This document shows, piece after piece, positions 55,089-64,000 of a DNA stretch of 64,000 nt. This DNA is from Anthoceros angustus. Lineage: Eukaryota; Streptophyta; Anthocerotopsida; Anthocerotales; Anthocerotaceae. Below the pieces are notes generated by a model. It had not been told where the DNA came from. It saw nothing but the letters and a program-made list of their open reading frames with translations, and ran no database searches. The translations under genes were made by a program, and so were the position numbers. Position 1 is the stretch's first letter, and every line of letters starts with the position of its first letter. The DNA lies in the NCBI GenBank assembly GCA_010909165.1, contig MU008165.1, positions 806,001-870,000 on the forward strand. The letters run 5' to 3'.

Positions 55089-57208
55089 ACCATTCTTGGT
55101 TTTGCTCGCTATCTTATATATGAAAGATAGTAATTTTATTACATAAGAACTTTTATTTGTATTATATATTTTTAATATAATGATTTTTATTTTAACTTTA
55201 TTCATAATTTCATTAAACCACTTCGGCCTCTTTCTTGTGGAAAGTCTTCAAGCCATGCAAGCGTCATGAAATTGATGTAGTGAAGCTAAGATTGGAGTAT
55301 ATCGCTATGTGTTTAGCCGGGTGAGTCTTTATTTTGGTCATTGTCATAGCATGGCATAATAGCATCGGACAATTTCTTCTTCTATAGCTCGCATATTATA
55401 GTTACTAAATCGCATGTTAGAATCTTGGGTTAAAACCCCGATTTCTCGGCTCTAAGCGGGCTCAGCGTGCTTGTGGGGCGACCACCAAGGTGTGCGAATG
55501 TTTTGAATCATGAGCCGGGCAACGTGGCGAGGCGGAGTGTGAAGATGGCGGTGCGAGAAGGAAAATTGGCATTTAGGGGAAAGCGGCTATTGTTGAAGTC
55601 CCACCTTGCGGTGGTCACGGAGAGAACTCCTACCTGCAGGCAATGGACACCCGTTGCTGAAGAAGCCATCACACAAGAAAAGGGGGCGGGCTGTAGGCTT
55701 AGAGCCTTGATGAACTGGAGAAATCCTTGCCCATGGCCCCGTGAGTCTCGATGGCAAGGGGATGAAGGCGTGGCCCTTCTTGCATGGGCGAGTACTTGTG
55801 AGCGTTCGTTGTCGCATCTCTCCGCCACCCAACCGGAGGGTTGATGATGGCGATCTGCGGGCGGTGTCCGGGCAAGTGCATACGGACATCTGACGTCCCC
55901 CTCGGCCGAGAACATGGCGTCATGACGGACGTGCGTGGCGCGCCGCACGGAGCGAGCTACCGGTCTAAAGAGAGCAGCCAAAGGTTGGACCAAACCCAGT
56001 GAACCTCATCAGTAGAAAAGAAGCCGGTGCGACTAAATACCTTGATGCAAGGTCGGGCTAGAAGCCATGAACCTCCTTCCCGAGCAAGAGCGGAGGCGAG
56101 CTCGAGGCTGGTCAAGGAATGGAGGAATCGAGGAGCAAAGCTGCGTGCCCATACAAGTTTCTTCTCATGGAGGGAGGCCAAAGCCCGGCCGTCCGCAGAG
56201 AACGAGGGGCAGATGCGGCGCGCCCTAGCCTCGGAGGATAGGACACCTAGCCAATCTTGGGACAAGCATGCAGGGAGGCGCCTCCTCGGCCGAGAACATG
56301 GCGTCGCGACGGCGTGATCGTCAATGCGCTGCCACGGTGGAGAGCGAGGCTACGTGACAGTCTAAAGAGAGCAGCCAAAGGTTGGACCAAACCCAGTGAA
56401 CCTCATCAGTAGAAAAGAAGCCGGTGCGACTCGAAATACCTTGATGCAAGGTCGGGCTAGAAGCCATGAACACCTCCTTCCCGAGCAAGAGCGGAGGCGA
56501 GCTCGTTGGTCAAGGAATGGAGGAATCGAGGAGCAAAGCAGCCACGTGCGCCATACAAGTTTCTTCTCATGGAGGAAAAGCCCCGGCCGTCCGAACGAGG
56601 GGCGAATGCGGCGTGACCGCCCTAGCCTCGGAGGATGGGACACCCTAGCCAATCTTAAGGACAAGCATGCGGGAAGGCGCCTCCTCGACGCACGAAGGCC
56701 TTGAAGATGCGGTAATCCCCGATTAGGAAATGGGAGGCCTAGATGCGGGTTGAGGCTCAAGCGTCGTGCCGGATGCCTTGCAGGCGCCTCTAAGGGCCGC
56801 TCTTGTGAGGTAAGCAATTGCATTCATGTGAGCACTTCCTCAACGGACAACCAAGCAAAACAAGTCTAATATGCAAATACCAATTTGTAACACTAGGAGA
56901 GTAGCTTGCGTTGTGGTTTTCCTCACACCTCACGAGAACAACACGCAAATTCGGCACATGGCTCTGGGTGATAGCTTTGGCCTCCTCACAACTCTCTTGC
57001 ATTGCATATGTAGAGGACAAGTTATGATGTGAAACTTGTCGCTCAGAAATCTATATAGATATACTGGGCCTTGGCATTGGCATATTCCTAAGATATCCTA
57101 TTGGCGTCTACGAAATATCCAAAGAATACACCATAATATGCAGGAATATGCTAAAGCATATAACTTGTGTTTATCCACTTAGTTGCTACCGTGTTTAATT
57201 AAGATGTC
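55089..57208 (+). repeat. Distal module, unit 2 (longer)
   Basis: The same module as unit 1 but about 390 bases longer because of an internal duplication (55900-56680). The word CTAAAGAGAGCAGCCAAAGG occurs at 55965 and 56362. Confidence 0.75.
55900..56680 (+). repeat. ~390 bp tandem duplication inside distal module 2
   Basis: The block from CTCGGCCGAGAACATGGCGTC (about 55903) through AGCCTCGGAGGATAGGACACC repeats from about 56286. Both join at a CCTCCTCGG word, consistent with unequal exchange at a short match. Confidence 0.8.
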
Positions 57209-57473
57209 GATGCTTAATTAACATAACCACTTCATATTAATTAATTACTAATTACTTAATGATAAGTCATTAGATTAATTAATGCTAGATATAAATGAAT
57301 TTAACCACTTCATATTAATTAATTACTAATAACTTACTTAATGATAGGTCATTAGATTAATTAATGCTAGATATAAATGAATTTAACCACTTCATATTAA
57401 TTAATTAATACTAATTACTTACTTAATGATAAGTCATTAGATTAATTAATGCTAGATATAAATGAATTTAACA
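57209..57473 (+). repeat. AT-rich minisatellite, unit 3 (3 monomers)
   Basis: Three monomers of the same 90 bp repeat, the first two slightly shortened in the TAATTAATTAA run. Confidence 0.95.
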
Positions 57474-57694
57474 TAAATCAGCAGCACTATCTCTTTCTAA
57501 AATAGATGCCAATATACCAATCGACACACTTGAAAATTTACCAATTTACTAGTTGCCAATATGAAGCCCGGTAGTTTCTCATGGGGTATAAATGGGCGAG
57601 ACTTAAATCAAACTACCGCTCGGACTCAACTTAAAATCTTGTTATCCATTCTTCTTGCATGTAACTTTTCATAATTCTATGATCTACGGTTGTT

Positions 57695-58755
57695 AAGGTT
57701 TGTTCAATGAAGATTGATGTTCTCCTTTACGGAGGGATGAGTTTATGCATGTATATTCCTATGTAACGAATTCATTCTCTCTACTTGTTCTCTCTGTTTC
57801 CCTAGAGGGCACGTAAATTACCCAAAGGCGAGACCTAAACCGAAAGATTTCCGCGCCATGAACTTAAAAATCTCACATTCTTGCAAATATCTTTTAATAA
57901 TCGTGTGATCTACGTTGTTAAGGTATGTTCCATGAAGATTCATGTTCTCCTTTATAGAGGGATGGTGTATGCATGTGTATTCGCGTGTTAACGAATTCAT
58001 TCTTTCTACTTGTTCCTGAGTTTCCCTAGAGGGCACGTAAATTACCCAAAGGGCGAGACCTAAACCGAAAGATTTCCTCCGCCATGAACTTAAAAATCTC
58101 ACATTCTTGCAAATATCTTTTAATAATCGTGTGATCTACTGTTGTTAAGGTTTGTTCAATGAAGATTCATGTTCTCCTTTACGGAGGGATGAGTTTATGC
58201 ATGTATGTTCCTATGTGTGCTAACGAATTCATTCTCTCTACTTGTTCTCTGAGTTTCCCTAGAGGCACGTAAATTACCCAAAGGCGAGACCTAAACCGAA
58301 AGATTTCCTCCGCACCATGAACTTAAAAATCTCACATTCTTGCAAATATCTTTTAATAATCGTGTGATCTACGGTTGTTAAGGTATGTTCCATGAAGATT
58401 CATGTTCTCCTTTATAGAGGATGGGTGTATGCATGTGTATTCGCGTGTTAACGAATTCATTCTTTCTACTTGTTCCCCTGGGTTTCCCTAGAGGGCACGT
58501 AAATTACCCAAAGGCGAGACCTAAACCGAAAGATTTCCTCCGCATGAACTTAAAAATCTCACATTCTTGCAAATATCTTTTAATAATCGTGTGATCTACG
58601 GTTGTTAAGGTTTGTTCAATGAAGATTCATGTTCTCCTTTATAGAGGGATGAGTTTATGCATGTATGTTCCATTAACGAATTCATTCTCTCTACTTGTTC
58701 CTCGAGGTTTCCCTAGAGGGCACGTAAATTACCCAAAGGCGGACCTAAACCGAAA
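57695..58755 (+). repeat. Leader repeat array, unit 3 (A0-B-A-B-A)
   Basis: Five monomers at 57695, 57920, 58147, 58380 and 58607, alternating in subtype as in unit 1. In this unit the last monomer opens a frame (MKIHVLLYRGMSLCMYVP) that runs without a stop into the kinase start. Confidence 0.92.
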
Positions 58756-58786
58756 GAAATACTCCTATTTATCAATCTTTAAAATT

Positions 58787-59554
58787 ATGGAGTCCACAAT
58801 GAAAATTGAAGTGAGAATGTTTGAAGAAAGATACATATGTGGAAAATGTATCGGTGAAGGAGGTTTTTCCAAAGTCTATGAATGCTATGACAAATATCGG
58901 AAAGATATTTGCCTGCAAAATTATGAAAAATCTAAAGACATAAATGATGCAATATGTAGAGATCAACACTCTTGATCTCTTCCAAAATATTCTCATATTA
59001 TTAACACAAAAGTGTTCATGAGGATATTGAACATATTTATATTGTGATGGAGCTATGTACCAATGGTACACTAAAGGATGAACTAAAAAGGGGAGCTTAT
59101 TGTGAAGAGGATGCAAAAATACTTATGTTTAACCTAATGGAGGCAATCAATTTTGCCACAGGCATAATGTTATGCATCGCGATTTGAAACCGCTAATATA
59201 CTATTATTTAGTCTCAAAGTCATACTAGCGGACTTTGGTTTGTCATTCCATGTCTCCAAAACGAACATGAATTATTGTGCGATGCGAGAACCCCATGTTA
59301 CATGGCTCGAGGTATTGGAGTCAGACGATGTAAACATAAGCTATACTTCAAAAGCCGATATTTGGAGCGCAGGAGTCATTTTGTATGAAGTTTTAACGAA
59401 ATCGTCCTTATATAGGATATGAGTTACGAAAAAGAAGAATGGATAACTCAATTGGACCTAGATGAGTGGCCCAACATGTCACACAGTGAAAGATCTACTA
59501 CACTCAATGTTACATTTAGAACAAGAGTGTAGACCGGATCTGAACAAGTTCTAA
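58787..59554 (+). pseudogene. CAMK/CDPK-like Ser/Thr kinase, copy 3
   Basis: Same architecture as copy 1. The frame from 58619 stays open through the glycine loop to ICRDQHS at 58975, and a second segment 59240-59422 carries YTSKADIWSAGVILYEVLT intact. Differences from other copies are again small deletions (KYRKD for KYTERY) and the shared losses in mid-domain. Confidence 0.8.
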
Positions 59555-61317
59555 ACCATTCTTGGTTTTGCTCGCTATCTTATATATGAAAGATAGTAAT
59601 TTTATTACATAAGAACTTTTATTTGTATTATATATTTTTAATATAATGATTTTTATTTTAACTTTATTCATAATTTCATTAAACCACTCTTGAGGCCTCT
59701 TTCTTGTGGAAAGTCTTCAAGCCATGCAAGCGTCATGAAATTGATGTAGTGAAGCTAAGATTGGAGTATATCGCTATGTGTTTAGGATGAGTCTTTGTTT
59801 GGTCATTGTCATAGCATGGCATAATAGCATCGGACAATTTCTTCTTCTATAGCTACGCATATTATAGTTACTAAATCGCATGTTAGAATCTTGACGGGTT
59901 CGCAAACCCCGATTACCGGCTCTAAGCTCACGTGCTTGTGGGACGACCACACCAAGGGTGTCGAATGTTTTGAATCATGAGCCGAGCAAGTGAGCGTGGC
60001 CAGGCGGAGTGTGAAGATGGCGGCGTCGAGAAGGAAAATTGGCATTTAGAAGCTATTGTTGAAGTCCCACCTTGCGATCACGGAGAGAACTCCTAGCACT
60101 GCAGGCAATGGACACCGTTGCTGAAGAAGCCATCACACAAGAAAAGTGTGGTAGGCTTTACGAGCCTTGATGAACTGGAGAAATCCTTGCCCATGGCCCC
60201 GTGAGTCTCGATGGCAAGGGGATGAAGGCGTGGCCCTTCTTGCATGGGCGAGTACTTGTGAACGTCGTTGTCGCGCATCTCTCCGCCACCCAACCCGGAG
60301 GGTTGATGATGACGTGCTGCGCGGTGTCCGGGCAAGGTCTTACGCCACATCCACAAACGGTCCCCCCCTCGCCGAGAACATGGCGTCGCGGACGGCGTGA
60401 TGCGTGTAATGCGCGCCGGAGCGAGGGCTACGGTGTCTAAAGAGAGCGGCGCCAAAGGTTGGACCAAACCAGTGAACCTCATCGGTAGAAAAGAAGCCGG
60501 TGCGACTCGAAATACCTTGATGCAAGGTCGGGCTAGAAGCCATGAACTGCTCCCTTCCCCGCAGGCGGAGCGAGCTCGGTCAAGGAATGGAGGAATCGAG
60601 GAGCAAAGCCATGCGCGTGCCCATACAAGTTTCTTCTCATGGAGGGAGGCCAAAGCCCCACGCAGCCGTCCGCAGAGAACGAGGACGAATGCATGGCCGC
60701 CCTAGCCTCGGAGGATAGGACACCCCTAGCCAATCTTAAGGACAAGCATGCAGGAAGGCGCCTCCTCGACGCCCGACGAAGGCCTTGAAGATGCGGTAAT
60801 CCCAGGATTAGGAAATGGGAGGCCTAGATGCGGGTTGAGAGGACCAAGCTCAAGCGTCGTGCGGATGCCTTGCGGCGCACTCTAAGGGCCGCTCTTGGAG
60901 TAAGCAATTGCATTCATGTGAGCACTTCCTCAACGGACAACCAAGCAAAACAAGTCTAATATGCAAATACCAATTTGTAACACTAGGAGAGAGTAGCTTG
61001 CGTTGTGGTTTTCCTCCCACACTCTCACGAGAACAACACGCAAATTGCCGCACATGGCTCGGAGTGATAGCTTTGGCCTCCTCACAACTCTCTTGCATTG
61101 CATATGTAGAGGACAAGTTATGATGTGAGCTTGTCCTTTGTGAAAGGGTCTATATAGATATACTAGGCCTTGGCATTGGCATATTCCTAAGATATCCTAT
61201 TGGCATCGACTATCGAAATATCCAAAGAATACACCATAATATGCAAGGAATATGCTAAAGCATATAACTTGTGTTTATCCACTTAGTTATTGCTAACCGT
61301 GTTTAATTAATGAATCG
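59555..61317 (+). repeat. Distal module, unit 3
   Basis: Same content as unit 1 with a single copy of the 390 bp block. It ends in the GTCTATATAGATATACTAGG box and the AT-rich lead-in to unit 4. Confidence 0.7.
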
Positions 61318-61583
61318 ATGCTTAATTAACATAACCACCATATTAATTAATTAATACTAATTACTTAATGATAAGTCATTAGATTAATTAATGCTAGATA
61401 TAAATGAATTTAACCACTTATATTAATTAATTAATACTAATAACTTACTTAATGATAGGTCATTAGATTAATTAATGCTAGATATAAATGAATTTAACCA
61501 CTTATATTAATTAATTAATACTAATTACTTACTTAATGATAAGTCATTAGATTAATTAATGCTAGATATAAATGAATTTAACA
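61318..61583 (+). repeat. AT-rich minisatellite, unit 4 (3 monomers)
   Basis: Three monomers, nearly identical to units 1 and 3. Confidence 0.95.
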
Positions 61584-61799
61584 TAAATCAGCAGCACTAT
61601 CTCTTTCTAAAATAGATGCCAATATACCAATCGACACACTGTTGAAAATTTACCAATTTACTAGTTGCCAATATGAAGCCCGTAGTTTCTCATGGGGTAT
61701 AAATGGGCGACTTAAATCGAACTGCTCGGACTCGAACTTCAAATCTTGTTATCCATTCTTCTTGCATGTAACTTTTCATAATTCTATGATCTACTTGTT

Positions 61800-62850
61800 A
61801 AGGTTTGTTCAATGAAGATTGATGTTCTCCTTTACGGAGGGATGAGTTTATGCATGTATATTCCTATGTGTGCTAACTAATTCATTCTCTCTACTTGTTC
61901 TCTGAGGTTTCCCTAGAGGGCACGTAAATTACCCAAAGGCGAGACCTAAACCGAAAGATTTCCTCCGCCATGAACTTAAAAATCTCACATTCTTGCAAAT
62001 ATCTTTTAATAATCGTGTGATCTATTGTTAAGGTATGTTCCATGAAGATTCATGTTCTCCTTTATAGAGGGATGGGTGTATGCATGTGTATTCCGCGTGT
62101 TAACGAATTCATTCTTTCTACTTGTTCCCTGAGGTTTCCCTAGAGGGCACGTAAATTACCCAAAGGGCGAGACCTAAACCGAAAGATTTCCTCACCATGA
62201 ACTTAAAAATCTCACATTCTTGCAAATATCTTTTAATAATCGTGTGATCTACGTTGTTAAGGTTTGTTCAATGAAGATTCATGTTCTCCTTTACGGAGGG
62301 ATGAGTTTATGCATGTATGTTCCTATGTGTGCTAATTCATTCTCTCTACTTGTTCTCTGTTTCCTAGAGGGCACGTAAATTACCCAAAGGGCGAGACCTA
62401 AACCGAAAGATTTCCTCCGCACCATGAACTTAAAAATCTCACATTCTTGCAAATATCTTTTAATAATCGTGTGATCTACTTGTTAAGGTATGTTCCATGA
62501 AGATTCATGTTCTCCTTTATAGAGGGATGGGTGTATGCATGTGTATTCGTGTTAGAATTCATTCTTTCTACTTGTTCCCTGGGTTTCCCTAGAGCACGAA
62601 TTACCCAAAGGCGAGACCTAAACCGAAAGATTTCCTCACCATGAACTTAAAAATCTCACATTCTTGCAAATATCTTTTAATAATCGTGTGATCTCTACGG
62701 TTGTTAAGGTTTGTTCAATGAAGATTCATGTTCTCCTTTATAGAGGGATGAGTTTATGCATGTATGTTCTGTGTGTGCTAACGAATTCATTCTCTCTACT
62801 TGTTCCTCAGTTTCCCTAGAGCACGTAAATTACCCAAAGGCGAGACCTAA
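61800..62850 (+). repeat. Leader repeat array, unit 4 (A0-B-A-B-A)
   Basis: Five monomers at about 61800, 62030, 62259, 62485 and 62706. Small losses at the same hot spots as elsewhere: after TCTAC, around CGCACC, and before TTTCCCTAGAG. Confidence 0.92.
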
Positions 62851-62888
62851 ACCGAAAGAAATACTCCTATTTATCAATCTTTAAAATT

Positions 62889-63670
62889 ATGGAGTCCACA
62901 ATGAAATTGAAGTGAGAATGTTTGAAGAAAGATACATATGTGGAAAATGTATCGGTGAAGGAGGTTTTTCCAAAGTCTATGAATGCTATGACAAATATAC
63001 GGAAAGATATTTGCCTGCAAAATTATGAAAAATCTAAAGACATAAATGATGCAATATGTAGAGAGATCAACACTCTTGATCTCTTCCAAAATATTCTCAT
63101 ATTATTAACACAAAAGTGTTCATGAGGATATTGAACATATTTATATTGTGATGGAGCTATGTACCAATGGTACACTAAAGGATGAACTAAAAAGGGGAGC
63201 TTATTGTGAAGAGGATGCAAAATACTTATGTTTAACCTAATGGAGGCAATCAATTTTGCCACGGGCATAATGTTATGCATCGCGATTTGAAACCGCTAAT
63301 ATACTATTACTTAGCCGTCTCAAAGTCATACTAGCGAGACTTTGGTTTATGCTCCATGTCTCCAAACGAACATGAATTATTATGCAGTGCAGAACCCCAT
63401 GTTACATGGCTCGGAGGTATTGGAGTCTCAAGACGATGTAAACATAAGCTATACTTCAAAAGCCGATATTTGGAGCGCAGGAGTCATTTTGTATGAAGTT
63501 TTAACGGAAATCGTCCTTATATAGGATATGAGTTCGACCGCGAAAAAGAAGAAGAATGGATAACTCAATTGGACCTAGATGAGTGGCCCAACATGTCACA
63601 CAAGTGAAGATCTACTACACTCAATGTTACATTTAGAACAAGAGTGTAGACCGGATGTGACAAGTTCTAA
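62889..63670 (+). pseudogene. CAMK/CDPK-like Ser/Thr kinase, copy 4
   Basis: This is the only copy with the in-frame ICREINTLDLFQN segment; the other three have lost bases there. It has its own loss just after the start (MKLK for MKIEV). YTSKADIWSAGVILYEVLTE is intact at 63450-63510. The catalytic loop carries the same CCGCT deletion as copies 1 and 3. Together the four copies suggest an ancestral intact kinase. Confidence 0.8.
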
Positions 63671-64000
63671 ACCATTCTTGGTTTTGCTCGCTATCTTATA
63701 TATGAAAGATAGTAATTTTATTACATAAGAACTTTTATTTGTATTATATATTTTTAATATAATGATTTTTATTTTAACTTTATTCATAATTTCATTAAAC
63801 CACTCTTGATTGCCTCTTTCTTGTGGAAAGTCTTCAAGCCATCTGGCGATCATGAAATTGATGTAGTGAAGCTAAGATTGGAGTATATCGCTATGTGTTT
63901 AGCTGAGTCTTGTTTTGGTCATTGTCATAGCATGGCATAATAGCATCGGACAATTTCTTCTTCTATAGCTACGCATATTATAGTTACTAAATCGCATGTT
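63671..64000 (+). repeat. Distal module, unit 4 (cut by window end)
   Basis: Matches the first 330 bases of the other distal modules up to the AAATCGCATGTT word. The window ends inside it. Confidence 0.9.

Larger units (their letters stand above)
48885..64000 (+). repeat. Head-to-tail array of ~4.1-4.2 kb kinase units (3 complete + 1 partial)
   Basis: Unit starts, taken at the ATGCTTAATTAACATAACC word, are 48885, 53013, 57209 and 61318, giving periods of 4128, 4196 and 4109 bases. Every unit has the same order: AT-rich minisatellite, promoter-like stretch, leader repeats, kinase, distal module. The last unit is cut at 64000, so the array continues. Sequence between units is nearly identical apart from short indels and repeat-number changes, indicating recent amplification or homogenisation. 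Confidence 0.95.

Noticed and set aside
55508-55993. 161-codon minus-strand ORF in the distal module
   Set aside because: Equivalent frames in units 1 and 3 are shifted differently and no domain appears. Kept as a module of unknown nature, not a gene.
48885-62850. CRISPR-like alternation of repeats and spacers
   Set aside because: Monomers are 90 or ~235 bp, contiguous, with no unique spacers, in plant DNA. This is minisatellite and tandem repeat.

Overview
This window reads as nuclear DNA of a land plant. It holds a Ty1/copia element primed by initiator tRNA-Met, degraded PPR-type sequence, a plant omega-3 fatty acid desaturase, genes with GT-AG introns and a tandem array of plant-type protein kinases. 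Genes are sparse and repeats dominate. A fern or another seed-free vascular plant is my best guess, from the style of the copia gag and PPR sequence; this is inference. Nearly every coding region is frameshifted. Copies of the same repeat differ mainly by short losses at C/G-rich spots and homopolymers, so part of the apparent decay may be base-calling error rather than biology.

Layout. 1-5449 is a copia retrotransposon on the + strand (LTR end, primer-binding site, gag, integrase, RT, RNase H, polypurine tract). 5950-11810 (A), 19925-24410 (B) and 37990-40170 (C, minus strand) are copies of one unrecognised element family; 40180-42500 (D, minus strand) is a diverged relative. These carry a lysine/arginine-rich leader ORF, a conserved central protein, a coiled-coil region and a conserved 3' region, with no reverse transcriptase or transposase that I can recognise. 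Copy A holds a 1.15 kb internal tandem duplication. Between A and B lie the last nine exons of a well-formed minus-strand gene (12904-14415), phase-consistent over exons 1-4 and 5-9, and a long block that is G-rich on the + strand. After B come a small intron-containing gene (24857-25480), a 6.35 kb interval bounded by a 225 bp inverted repeat (25597-25819 and 31723-31948), and a C-rich block inside it.

33.6-36 kb holds a TATA/telo-box region, an intronless omega-3 desaturase with damaged histidine boxes and a possible Ty3/gypsy integrase scrap. 42.5-46.5 kb is mixed non-coding sequence with short duplicated gene fragments, a 24 bp minisatellite and an LTR-like piece. 46.6-48.9 kb carries three PPR fragments that were duplicated after decay, plus a foldback.

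48885-64000 is the most striking part. It is a head-to-tail array with a unit of about 4.1-4.2 kb, three complete and one cut by the window end. Each unit has an AT-rich 90 bp minisatellite, a promoter-like stretch, a leader of about 235 bp repeats alternating between two subtypes, a minimal-length (about 255 aa) CAMK/CDPK-like kinase, and a GC-richer distal module. The kinase unit is being amplified as a whole, while its internal repeats expand and contract.
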